Assembly (NCBI RefSeq): GCF_043290135.1
Contig: NC_134701.1
Location: forward strand, 205,341,601-205,405,600
Direction of reading: 5' to 3'
Length of the DNA stretch: 64,000 bases
Source: Rhipicephalus microplus
Lineage: Eukaryota; Arthropoda; Arachnida; Ixodida; Ixodidae
Below are positions 21,876 through 32,150 of this stretch, piece by piece. How positions within the stretch are numbered: the first letter of the stretch is position 1; the number at the start of each line of letters is the position of its first letter. The position numbers were made by a program, and so were the translations under genes. The notes beneath the pieces were generated by a model. The model had not been told where the DNA came from, ran no database searches, and was given only the letters and a program-made list of their open reading frames with translations.

Positions 21876-22575
21876 TTTTTTTTTCAGCATTGTTTTTCTA
21901 AATAGCATACCGAAACTTCTGCTCATTTTTCTTGGGTTAAAACTGTTACGGCAATCAAAAATTTTATCCATTCTCTCGCAGAAGTATTCTGTTGCCATAG
22001 CTGCATCAGGAAGTTGGTCGGTGTACACCGACGCTATGATGGCAACACACACTGACGCACTCATTACTTGTTTAGCTCGTTTTACCTTCATGTTACTGAA
22101 ATCTTCTTGAAAAAAATGTGTGTTTGTGCTAGCTTCAATGCCAATTGTATTTGTAGCTCATGGCTTGAGTGATATAGTTATACTATGTATGACAAAATCC
22201 ATGATTTTGGTGCCAATGGTCAGATTTAGAGCCTGAAGGTTATTTCTTGTGGTCTTAATTAAACGTGGTACATCAATGATGCAACAGTTTCTCCATCAAC
22301 AATAAAAAATGGTTTCTTGGCTGTTAGGCTCTGTTCATTTGCAAAACCTATATTGCTAGCCCCTTGGTCACACACTACGGCTTTTACAGTATTGCCAGCA
22401 ATCTTAAGCTCTTCTATCAGTTTAAGCAGGTTATTTTTTATCATAGAAAGTGATGCCTAACTATGGCCAACAGTGTAAGCAAGTGGACGAACCCACTTTC
22501 TTGGTATACCGAAGAGAACAAAAACTCCTGCGCGGTCAGCTGTTGAAGATGTTTTTTTCGTTGCCGTCATCGGTA

Positions 22576-23712
22576 CAAATGTGTACAATATTCTAGGCAG
22601 CATCATAAGACAGGTTTTTCTTAAGCATGCTGATCACAATAAGGTAACAGTGCACCTCCAGAAAGATGGTGGAGAAATTGTGTTAGAAAAATTTTCCACG
22701 TTATATACAAAGTGTCTATACAGGAATGGTATAAATGAATCTTGGAAGAACGCCAACATAGTTTCTGTTCACAAATAAAGGAGGCGTCAAGGACTTGAAA
22801 AAATTACAGGATGAGCAGCTTACTTTTCTTTCTTTACAAACTATTCGCAAGAATAATCGCTAATTGTATTAGGGTGACATTACAGTTTAATCATCCGAAG
22901 TACCAAGCAGCATTTCGTACAGGCTACTCCACAATACACCGTATTCCTACCATCTATCAGGTAATAAAGAAATGCGTGGAATACAACCAACTCCAAAACA
23001 TTGCCTTCATAGTTACGAGAAGGCGTTTGACTCTGTCGAGACATCAGCAGTTATGCAGGCACTACGGAATAAGGACCATTGTTCTCAAAAAAAAACCGAG
23101 AGAATCCCAGTAAAGAAGGGTGTAAGGCAGCGAGACACAATATCTCCAATGCTATTCAACGCGTGTTTACAGAAGGTTTTCAGGACCCTATATTGGGAAA
23201 AGTTAGGGATAACAGTTAATGGAGAGTAACTTAGTAACCTGCAATTCATTGATGACATTGCCTTGATAAGTAACTCAGGGGATGAAATACAGCTCGGTAT
23301 AACTGAACTAGACACGTAAAACAGAAAAGTAGGTCGCAAAGTTAATATGCACCAAACTAAAGCAATGCGCAACCCTCTCGGCAGAAAACAGCACTACGAT
23401 TTGCCATAGGTGGCTAGACGCTGAAAGTTTTAAAGAAATATGTTTACTTAGGTCAGGTAGTAACCGCAGAGCCAAACCTGGAAAGTGAAATAAACAGTAG
23501 AATAAGGACATTTCACATTTGACAAGCATTCTCAAATCAAAAATGATAATCGCCCACTAAAAGTCAAAAAGGAAGGTATATGACAGCTGCATGGTGGAAG
23601 TACCTACCTACGGAGCAGAAACCTGGAGGCCTACATAGAGGGTTCAGCTTAAATTGAAGGCGAAGAAATCAGTGATAAAAAAAAGATAGGTGTAACTTTG
23701 TGATGAGGTTCT
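22576..23712 (+). pseudogene. RTE-type LINE reverse transcriptase fragment
   Basis: Broken frames carry an RTE-like RT order: FSTLYTKCLYRNGI and WKNANIVSVHK (22695-22778), YKLFARIIANCIRVTL (22840), an EKAFDSVETSAVMQALR stretch (about 23020), KKGVRQRDTISPMLFNACL (about 23113-23170), EKLGITVNGE (23200), FIDD where FADD is expected (about 23247), then YLGQVVTAEPNLESEINSRI (23450) and a PTYGAETW segment (about 23607). The catalytic box is altered and many stops are present. Orientation is plus, opposite to the adjoining P-element remnant. Confidence 0.8.
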
Positions 23713-24738
23713 TTGTAATATGACAATAATATGGACTTCGTTGCGTCATTTGACCACAACGTTTGTAAGAAAGACGGCGAGGCTGTTTTCAGTTTTCTTT
23801 CACTTTATGAAAACAACACACTGACATGAAACCACGCAACATGCACGAATGATAACAAAACATCTTAACGCCTATGTACAGAGCTCACAGTCACAAAAAC
23901 AAGTCAAGTCTAACCGTACTTGGGAGTCGCACCAGCGAGTGCTGGTCTACTGAAGTGTGGCAGATGTCTATACGGCGAGCAGATACGTGCACGGAAAGGC
24001 CGTCATTGGATGAATATGGCAAATAGCATGGTGACGCTCAGATGAGGGCACGACGGAGGGCTCAGGTTCCGAAGACGGGGCTGACGAAGTCGGGCGGTCT
24101 TCATCTCGGACGCACGGACCAGGGGCCACAGCCAAGCATACGAGCTCACGCTCGACAGTGGACCCGGTGGCTGTGGTATCCTCCCGCTGGCTCCGTGTAC
24201 CGTTCTTGACCTCTGCCAGGCACTCGGGGCAAACCATGACCGTCACGCTGGCGAGCTGCCTCCACTCTGGTGCTGCACGAACGAACTAAGAGCCCCTTGC
24301 CGACTGCCGTGGCACTCGTCGGGTCGACCCGTGGACCTCCCATTGGAGCTTGCTGGGTTGCCGCGTCAACAAGTGATTGGCGCTTCAAACCTCCGAGGCA
24401 ACTTCTGATTGCGCCACTTTGCTCTTATGTTGTTGATGATGATGCTCCTTGGAATATGGGCACGCACCACTCTGGAGAGTTGGCGAAGAGTTAATGATGA
24501 TGATAATCCTTGTCACTTTGGCGCACAACCACCAAAGGGGATTGGCTAAAAACCGGGCGGCAGGATCTTAAGTAAATGCTTATGGTTTTTTTAACACAAA
24601 GTAATTTTTGGACTGAAAAAATGTATATAGAAATAAAAGAAAAGGCGAAAATCGAAAAAGGAGAATATCTGAGCAGGGATCTATGCAGGCAATCAGATGC
24701 GATTTGAGACAGAGGTAATGGTGGGTCTAAAACGAATG
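23713..24738. other. Unassigned, GC-richer segment
   Basis: About 23940-24420 is distinctly GC-richer than its surroundings and has open frames on the minus strand (for example 23968-24246, containing CPEC), but no family I recognise. It could be part of an LTR or another unlisted repeat. Short (GAT)n runs occur near 24430 and 24495. Confidence 0.4.

Positions 24739-24800
<62 letters not shown>
24739..24800. repeat. (TA)n followed by (GA)n
   Basis: About 20 bp of TA repeats run directly into about 40 bp of GA-rich repeat. Confidence 0.95.
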
Positions 24801-24802
<2 letters not shown>

Positions 24803-24845
24803 GTAGTGAGGAAGGAAGTGCACTGGTTCCGTAGTAAAAACGAAA

Positions 24846-25106
<261 letters not shown>

Positions 25107-25315
25107 CGGAAAAGATACTTGAAAAAATAGGATTAGAATTAAATGTGGCAGTAACTTTATCGTTTAGCAAAGAGTTGTTGACGTAGCGCCACAGTGCCTG
25201 CGTTCATCATTGTCGTCTTCGCCGAGTTTCTCTTTCCACGTGGACTGCTTGCCTTCTCAGTTTCGATGTCGCGCACTTTTCGAAAGCACTCTCATCACGC
25301 ACACACTGCATTCCC

Positions 25316-25645
25316 CACAAAGCTTGAGAGACGAGAAGAGAACAGATTGGGTCAGGGAACAAACCGGAGTTAAGGATGTCACAGTTCAAATTAAGAAGAA
25401 AGAGACATGGGCCGGGCAGGATAACCGCTTCTCAGTGAGGGTAACTGGCTCTATTCCCAGAAAAGCCAAATGCACGAAGGGGAGACAGAAAGTTAGGGGG
25501 GCCGATGAGATTAAAAGTTCCCAGGTATGACATGGAAACGGAAACCAAAAGACCGGGTTAATTGGTTGATCACGGGAGAGGTCTTTGCCCTGCAGTGAGT
25601 GTAGTCACGCTGATTATGATGATGATGATGATGATGATGATGATG
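25316..25645 (+). pseudogene. RTE-type LINE 3' end with (GAT)n tail
   Basis: One frame reads SLRDEKRTDWVREQTGVKDV, then VQIKKKETWAGQ, DNRFSVRVTGSIPRKAK and KGRQKVRGADEIK, the C-terminal pattern of RTE RTs that normally ends with R.KGRPK.RW.DEI. A stop follows at 25528. The final residues are in another frame (LIG, stop, SREGLCPAV), and the element ends in (GAT)n at 25616-25645, a typical simple-repeat LINE tail. It takes up nearly where the fragment at 22576-23712 stops. Confidence 0.75.
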
Positions 25646-25812
25646 GCAAGTCGTGCAAAATATATGAAATAAATAAAGAATAAATTAACTCGCACGTGTT
25701 TTTGGCTATGCCAAGGTGAGGCAACTAGCGAGTGTAAATGGAGGTTGCGAGAAAGTGGTATGCCATTTGATTGGTACATGACAAGTTCTTTGTGCTTTCA
25801 ATTTTATCGGTG

Positions 25813-26937
25813 AACAAACTCCTCGAGCTTGGCGTACATAACACGCTAGAAGAGATCGCCGAAGCTCAGGAACGCGTGCAATTGACCCGACTCACTACCA
25901 CCAAGGCGGGCCGCCATATTCTGCGCGAGCTCGGCTTCTTCTCCTCGAGGGGCAGGGACCCTCCAGAATTGACTCTAATTCCCCGAGAAATCCGCGACCT
26001 TATCACGATCGCTCCCATACCACGAAATGTACGCCCCGAATACAACAGAGGCAGGCGCCTTGAGCGGGCGACCGCCATTTGCAAGAGCATAGACATGGAA
26101 GCGGACAACGTCTCGTTCGTGGACGCCGCTGCCCATCACAACAACCGAGCCTCCGCCGTGGTCGTGGTATCATCCGCGCAGCAGACTCTTGACTCTGCCA
26201 CAATCCTCACCCGAAAACCTGAAGTAGCTGAGCAAGTAGTTATAGCTATAGCTATGCTCGACAGAAAACGGGAACTCATATATCGCGACTCCAGACGCGC
26301 CATCAAAGCCTTTGAACGCGGAGTCATCTCCGACCAGGCGTTACGTATCCTGCGCAGAGTGGACCCGAGTACCCTGAAGCACCACACTGTCATCTGGTGT
26401 CCCGCCCATCTCGGCCAGGTGCTGGGTGCCCTTTCCAACCTCAACAAGATCGCCCATGGTGCAGCGCGCGCACTTACCGGCAGCACTGCCACAAGGCAAC
26501 ACAATCTTGCTGATTTAGAGACCAATCGGGATGCACCCATTACGTACAATGACATAACAAAGCACTTTTACCTTGGACGCCGCATTTTTCCACCCCCCCA
26601 TCCGAAACTTAACCGACCGCAGGCATTAACCCTACACCTATTACAGACACACACGTACCCAAACGTTGCCACGCTTCACGTTTATTATCCCGATGCATAC
26701 CCAGCGACACATGCCCATCATGTGGACACACAGCGACACTCGCACACATGCTCTGGGAGTGTAGAACAACTCCTCCCGACTCTACCTCAAGCAAGTGGGA
26801 GAGGTCCCTCAGGAGCTCACTTCTCGCTGACCAGCAATGGGCCGTCCAGCAGGCCCACGAAGCGGCCGCCAGGTACTCCCTGTCGGTCCCTACGTGGGAG
26901 ACGCCCGCTACGCGCTAAGCGCGTCCTGCAGGACTGA
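25813..26937 (+). pseudogene. LINE ORF2 C-terminus: RNase H and zinc-binding tail
   Basis: The open frame shows TTKAGRHILRELGFF, the RNase H start SFVDAAAHH, AEQVVIAIAM in place of the usual AEE.AIA, YRDSRRAI where active enzymes usually have a hydrophobic-S-D-S strand, and VIWCPAHLGQVLG in place of the usual W.PGH. The frame is disturbed near 26707 by a small insertion (gacacatgccc). After it, the expected CPSCGHTATLAHMLWEC zinc-binding tail is read in another frame. Substituted catalytic-region residues and the frameshift point to an inactive copy. Confidence 0.82.
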
Positions 26938-26968
26938 AATAAAGTTTTTTCATTCCATTCCAATTCCA
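25813..26968 (+). mobile_element. I-type LINE, 5'-truncated 3' end with RNase H
   Basis: Sequence from about 25813 encodes the end of ORF2 and finishes with an AATAAA signal (26938) and ATTCC repeats. Compared with the LINE at 37336-40132, homology begins at the NKLLELGVHNT / QKLFDLGIYNT block, so the upstream RT was lost at insertion (5' truncation). Confidence 0.85.
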
Positions 26969-27177
26969 AGTACTATTCCGAGTTTGTGACAAGCGAGTGT
27001 GGTTTATTTCTTTTTTACCGGCAAACAAAAAAATAATTTATAAGAGTTTCGAAATGTGTTTGCTTTTCATACAAAAATTGAGTCCACAAACGAAATGCAT
27101 TTCCGTCCGTCTATCTTTCACCTGTGAAGAATGTGAAGTAAAATGCAAAAAATTCATGTATATAGGCATACCTTTTC
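26969..27177. other. Unassigned spacer
   Basis: AT-rich; nothing recognised. Confidence 0.5.
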
Positions 27178-27335
27178 AGATTTCGACCAGCAGGGGTTCT
27201 TTAAGATGCACCTAAGTCTACGTGCATGCGTTTACAGCTTTTCAACTCCATCGAAAATGTGACTCCCGCAGCCGGGATTTGATCCCACGACCATCAAATC
27301 CGCAGTCGAGCATTGTATTCATTAACACACCGTGG
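27178..27335 (-). mobile_element. Degenerate SINE copy
   Basis: Recognisable by gaccagcaggggttctttaa, then gcagccgggatttgatccc and the decayed head near 27300-27335. The 3' portion is missing. More diverged than any other copy except 19443-19675. Confidence 0.7.
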
Positions 27336-27877
27336 TGCGTGCCCAATTCGTAGTCTTGAATTTATAATCAAGTAAGACTCAACTTTAAAGTGCAAAAGTA
27401 AATCAACCAAATCGTTGCGACGCACGTGTGATGATGTTCTTGTTTTTTCCTCTAATTGTGTAGCAAATCTTTACTTTTACGATTAGGTATAGTAAACGAG
27501 AGTTAGATATTGCTTTTTTTTTTGTCGAATTTTAAGTTACCTCACCTTTATATGAAGTCGTTCTAAAAACAGCATGCCCGTTTCATTAAATAAATAAAAA
27601 AATAAATAAAGTAGTACGTAATGTGTCTCTAACAGCTGCCACTAAGAACCTATCTATTTTGTTCAGTGATGAGGGCATCAGGAGAACAAAATATCAATGC
27701 ATGCGCACTTGCGAGCGGACCATTAGCCTACCTTGCAATGCTTTCATTCCAGCTTGTGCCGAAAATCTCTGCTGCGTTGTGACTTCTCTCGTGAAACGGC
27801 ACGTAGCCAGCCACAAAGAATTCCCGGCCAAATTAGTGCCTGACCCCAAAGTGAACCGCTGTTCTACGAACAACCTT
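27336..27877. other. Unassigned
   Basis: AT-rich, with an ataaataaa cluster near 27590-27610. No gene recognised. Confidence 0.5.
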
Positions 27878-27900
27878 GGGGGGGGGGGGGGGGGGGGGGG
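27878..27900. repeat. Poly(G) run of 23
   Basis: Uninterrupted G homopolymer. Its length may be affected by sequencing or assembly error. Shorter G runs occur near 45433 and 50498. Confidence 0.95.
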
Positions 27901-28167
27901 ACAGCATGCACTTCAAGATGGACGTTTCCCGCGGGTGATATATCACGCTGAGCACTTCGGCATCTGACTCCTGAGTGCCTAGCATAGTTCTTCGTGTTCC
28001 CGGTTAGTTTCGCACAGCAACTCGTCACTTGCAAACTGGTGGGCAACAAGCGAACAGCCCTCCTGTCACTCGAGCAATTCTGTATCACTGTCTGTATCTC
28101 TGTTCTCTTCCTTAGTACCGTTTAAATGCTAAGCATTTCTTAGCAAACTTCGGCAACTTTGAGCGTT
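27901..28167. other. Unassigned lead-in to CTAT array
   Basis: The last part (cttagcaaact, then a ggcaactttgagcgtttc stretch ending at 28167) closely matches the lead-in to the CTAT array at 30075, suggesting both arrays are edges of one dispersed repeat. Confidence 0.5.
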
Positions 28168-28176
28168 TCTATCTAT

Positions 28177-28214
<38 letters not shown>

Positions 28215-28223
28215 GTCTATCTG

Positions 28224-28291
<68 letters not shown>
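28168..28291. repeat. (CTAT)n array bordering repeat copy B
   Basis: About 124 bp of CTAT with a few CTGT variants, joining the end of the inverted repeat family (copy B). The equivalent edge of copy A carries GATA, the same repeat in the other orientation. Confidence 0.97.
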
Positions 28292-29705
28292 GTCACCTGC
28301 GACTTCTAGCTCTCCTGGCCGTTTCGATAATGGTATCAACACCAAACTTGGTATGACATAACATGACTAAGTGAAGAGCATATTTAATTTGTCATAATAT
28401 GAAAATCTTGACACGCCTGTCATGAATGTCATGACACATTTCATGATCCTGCAGCTCTTACGATAGTTTCGTTCACATGACATGTTGCAAAACTGGTATG
28501 GTATGCCATGATTGCATGGCGAACACAAGAGACAGACCCTAACATAAAAATCATGACATGTGTCTCATGTAACAACATGACTACGTGCCACGCTCATGAT
28601 GCGCTCACGGCCATTTTGCTAGCTTCACATGTAAAAAACTCGGTATTACTTGACGCGAACGGACAACATAGGTAAATGACACATCCAAACATGATAATCA
28701 AGACATGCGTGTCATGCAACAGCATTACTACATGCCACATGGATGATGCGCTCACGGCTGTTTCGCTAGCTTTACATATATGCCAAATTTGATAATAGGT
28801 ATTACGGGACGCCAGTGGATGACGAAGGTATGTGACTGGTGCAAACATGATAATCATGAGATGAGTGTCATGTGAGAACATGACTACATGCCACAGTCAA
28901 AGCACCAATACATTTTGACGTGACGCGGTGCGCTTGCTCGCTGGCGTTTGTTTCGTCACGTCACGCTGGCGTTGCCACGCCAGGCGCCGGACCTGTCAAA
29001 TATACTCGCAGACGCACGTCGCACTGCGTTGCTTGGACGCATGTGCATTTCAGCGCGTGCGGCGTCCGTCCGTCATGAAAGAAGCGAGACGCAGTGTTGT
29101 CCTGGTACAGTGCCTAGAATACACTTTCTAGGCACTATAGCCTGGGTAACGCATCGGCGCGAAGTGCAGCATGTCACATTTAGCGCCGGTGGCAGTCAGG
29201 CCGTGCCGACGGACGCTGGTCGCGCCTGGCATCAGACTATAGAGTGCTCGCGTTTTGCTAACGTAGCGTCGCAGTGCCCAGCGTGTGCGCGCGTCAACGC
29301 TACATTGGAGTATATTGGGCCCTTCACGATGCGCTCGCGGCCATTTTGCTAGCTCCACATATTCCAAATTTGGTGCTACGTGACCTCAGTGGATGACAAA
29401 ATATATGACTGATGGAAACAGTATAATATTGACACGCGTGTCGTGTAAGAACATGACAACATACCACGCTCATAGCATGCTCGCGGCCGTTTCGCTAGCT
29501 CCCCATATACTAAATTTGGTATCACGTGACGTGAATAGATGACGAAGGTAAACGACATATCTAAACACAATAATCATGACACGAATGTCATATACGGCAT
29601 CATTTACCTCCACCTCATAACGTTTTGCTGATTTTAAAGGGACATATCAACATTTCTCATTCATGCTTCGCATATCATCGATTCCCACTGTACGTGGGAT
29701 CTGCC
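28292..29705 (+). repeat. Dispersed tick repeat family, copy B
   Basis: Inverted counterpart of 16948-18314. Two-unit blocks of 146-147 bp occur on each side of a GC-rich core (about 28915-29325): the gcgctcacgg marker is at 28601 and 28748, and ctcgcgg at 29334 and 29480. Copy B lacks copy A's SINE but has a 35-bp hairpin insertion at 29106-29140. No coding potential seen. Confidence 0.8.
29101..29145. mobile_element. 35-bp hairpin insertion with 5-bp flanking repeat
   Basis: CCTGG (29101-29105) and CCTGG (29141-29145) flank 35 bp that copy A lacks at the same position. The insert is a near-perfect palindrome: agtgcctagaa (29109-29119), loop tacact, ttctaggcact (29126-29136). Too small to encode anything. 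Confidence 0.65.
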
Positions 29706-29846
29706 ACTCTTTTACTTGAATGCCCTTCAGCCAATTCGTTGAGTAAACAAAAAACATATGGCGGCTTCGTTTCATTTATGTCGGTTTCTTTTTATGTTTC
29801 ATTCTATTTCTTTCTCCCTCACTCTATTTCGTGCTCAATCTCGCTT
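29706..29846. other. Unassigned
   Basis: Short pyrimidine-rich spacer between repeat copy B and the 113-bp duplication. Confidence 0.5.
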
Positions 29847-30072
29847 GTTTTATATTTCTCTCTTTCCTCGCTTTCTCTGTCTTTTTCTTTACCTACGTTT
29901 CTTTTCTCTCCACCTTTTTTAAATTGAAAAATTTCTTAGCAAACTGTGGCACTTGGATCGTTTTATATTTCTCTCTTTCTGCGCTTTCTCTGTCTCTTTC
30001 TTTACCTACGTTTTTTTCCCTCCACCTTTTTTAAATTGAAAAATTTCTTAGCAAACTGTGGCACTTTGATTG
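29847..30072. repeat. 113-bp tandem duplication
   Basis: Two copies (29847-29959 and 29960-30072), each running from gttttatatttctctc through tttacctacgttt and aattgaaaaatttcttagc to ctgtggcactt. They differ at several positions and lead into a CTAT array. Confidence 0.9.
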
Positions 30073-30074
30073 TT

Positions 30075-30143
<69 letters not shown>

Positions 30144-30144
30144 A
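30075..30144. repeat. (CTAT)n array
   Basis: Seventy bases of CTAT between the 113-bp duplication and a SINE head. Confidence 0.97.
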
Positions 30145-30145
30145 T

Positions 30146-30374
30146 GGCTCCGCCATGGTGGTCTAGTGGCTAAGATACTCGGCTGCTGACCCGCAGGTCG
30201 CGGGATCGAATGCCGGCTGTTGTGGTTGCATTTTCGATAGAGGCGAAAATACTGTAGGCTCGTGTGCTCAGATTGCTGTAGGCCGGCGTGCCCCAGGTGG
30301 TCCGAATTTCCTGAGCCCTCCACTACGGTGTCTCTCGTAATCATATGGTGGTTTTGGGACGGTTAACCCCACAA

Positions 30375-30376
<2 letters not shown>
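30146..30376 (+). mobile_element. Ruka-like SINE between two CTAT arrays
   Basis: Nearly full-length plus-strand copy with an internal rearrangement: gctgtaggccggcgtg replaces part of the body near 30274. The B-box region is gggatcgaatgccgg. CTAT repeats lie immediately on both sides, so the SINE either inserted into an existing array or its tail seeded the second one. Confidence 0.88.
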
Positions 30377-30424
<48 letters not shown>

Positions 30425-30443
30425 TTATATATCTATCTATCTA
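30377..30443. repeat. (CTAT)n array
   Basis: Directly follows the SINE tail, where other copies have (AATC)n. Confidence 0.95.
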
Positions 30444-30851
30444 GAAAAGAATAACATGGCTTTCCAGGGCTGTGGCCAGCACTTCACAATGTATAATCTC
30501 TTCACGCTACGCTGATGTGTACTGGATAACTCAATTTTGAAGTGAGTTATTAGTGTAAATCCAGTGATGACAGTAGAGTTTGAAGCTTCGCTGATAAAGC
30601 AACAGTCGTTGCGAGAAGTGCGATGTGCTGATATACTGTTCTCTAAAGATTATCGGCTAGTGCTTACTTTCCGGCAGGCCTGAAATTTCATTGCAACTTC
30701 ACTCACACACTGACAAATTCGCGATTGTTTTGAGGAAGTCCACAATCTCACAGAACAGCAGCCGGAAAAAATCAGACGAACTCTCTTGCAGTACTTGAAG
30801 GCAACAGCATTCAGCGACTGCGTGCAAAGCCCTGCAATGCGAAACACAGCA

Positions 30852-30897
<46 letters not shown>

Positions 30898-31530
30898 CTC
30901 TTTCACCTTCACTTCTTAATTTTCGTCGCCACGTGTAGAGAATTGGACGTGTATAATTAATCTCACTACTCCTCTTATAGTCCTTCTCTCTTTCTCGTAT
31001 TCCTTTCTACTGAGGATCGTCGGTTACATCCAGCACCTGTTGTACGGCCTCAGTGACTGATGGTGACTTCAACCGGCCGACGAACACTCGAAGAGTATCT
31101 AACAGTGACTGAAGGACTATCGGGATTGATTTGTCTTCTGCAGTCATGCGTACACTACTATATTGTACAGCAGTGAAGTTAAAGCTCACGTATTTCTTTT
31201 GTATGTTATCCTTCCTTTTTTATATCTACCTTTTCGTCCCTAATCCCCTTCACTCAGCGTAAGATAGCAAACGGAACACCAGTCTGGTAGACCTTTCTGC
31301 CTTTCCTTCCGGTTCTTCCTGCTCTTCCTCATCTCTCTCTCTCTTTTCCTGGTTTTCCAATCATTCAGGCCAACATGTGCTGTAAAAAGGTAAAAGAAAC
31401 CTTTTTATATGATCATGGGTAATAGGTACTAACGGAGTGAAAAAATTTACGAGACATTACTATGAAAACAAAGGGGAAATATTTATCTGAGAACAGTGGT
31501 AAGCTTAAAATGAAACTGCCATTTCATATA
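30444..31530. other. Unassigned, with TC-rich run
   Basis: Contains a (TC)n stretch at 30851-30903. A minus-strand 60-codon frame (31007-31189) with a helix-like VLQSLLDTLRVFVGRLKSPS segment is the only protein-like sequence; I do not recognise it with confidence and it may be LINE-derived. Confidence 0.4.
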
Positions 31531-32150
31531 GAAGAAGAAGAAGAAAGTTTAAGCGGAAAGACAGGGAGGTTAGCCAGTTCTTAGACCGGCTGGCTACCCT
31601 GTGCTGGGGAAAGGGGTGAGGGGAATGAAAGATGTTAAAAAGAAATGTTGCGAAGAGAGAGAGAAATTACAAAAAAATGCGACAGAGGAAAGACAACATC
31701 AAAGAGTATAAGACACTAAAGTCTATCTCTGAGGCCAGTTGTCCGCAAAAAGCTCAGCAAAGCTTTCAAAGCCTTCTGGGCTGAGGATGGGCTCGGCCAT
31801 TGACCCACAATCTTTTGTTCCGACAAAGGCCGATCGTCTAGTCTATCGAGAGCTGCAGTGAGTTCTTGTCTTTGCACGTTGAAATGGGTGCACTCACACA
31901 GAAGGTGCGCGATGGTTTCTTCGCGACTGCAGTAAGTGCATGTAGGAGAGCTGGCCATTCCAATGAGATAAGAGTATGCGTTCGTGAAGGCCACTCTAAG
32001 CCACAGGCGGCATAGAAGAGTCTCCTCAGCTCGAGATGTCCTTGGTGGAAAACGAAGCTGCATTTCATATGCGTAATACTGTCTCAGGCATGTCACTGTC
32101 AGCACACTTCTTGCAAAAATGGTCAAACAGTGGGCGGCGTAAGGGAAAGG
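31531..32150 (-). mobile_element. LINE 3' end (RNase H-type family), minus strand
   Basis: A 5'-truncated LINE fragment with a TTC-rich tail on the minus strand (seen as agaagaagaagaagaaag at 31531-31548 on the plus strand) and about 170 bp of 3' UTR. Confidence 0.75.
31716..32126 (-). CDS. LINE ORF2 C-terminal zinc-binding region (partial)
   Basis: 136 open codons on the minus strand. It contains SRAEETLLCRLWLRVAFTNAY, then CTYC-X7-H-X4-C (CTYCSREETIAHLLCEC), PLSEQKIVGQWPS and KALKALLSFLRTTGL. This order matches C-termini downstream of RNase H in tick LINEs as I recall them. RT and RNase H are absent, so it is a dead fragment despite being open. Confidence 0.72.
   Translation of the reverse strand: MTIFARSVLTVTCLRQYYAYEMQLRFPPRTSRAEETLLCRLWLRVAFTNAYSYLIGMASSPTCTYCSREETIAHLLCECTHFNVQRQELTAALDRLDDRPLSEQKIVGQWPSPSSAQKALKALLSFLRTTGLRDRL

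Larger units (their letters stand above)
19690..22572 (-). pseudogene. P-element-like (THAP9-type) transposase pseudogene, multiply interrupted
   Basis: Minus-strand fragments, in order: FVLFGIPRKWVRPLAYTVGH (about 22530), KAVVCDQGASNIGFANE and FFIVDGE (22390-22300), MKVKRAKQVMSASV (22090), MTQKVISKQLSLLNN (21245), LQQDPLENIFESLRQIQGSN (20990), YVAGYLIEMFL (about 20670), GRLFGNLVVPSEG (about 20540) and FRKVRLNWHVRFVNRNLDKN (19830). CDQG.NI, FFVDGE, QDPLEN.F..IRQ..G.N and YVAGYL match P-element transposase blocks I recall, covering the RNase H-like catalytic and C-terminal parts. The N-terminal THAP zinc finger is absent; an RTE fragment begins where it should be. Interruptions are a 0.6-kb repeat (21258-21875) and two SINEs (19962-20460), plus several stops and frameshifts. 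Non-functional. Confidence 0.78.
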
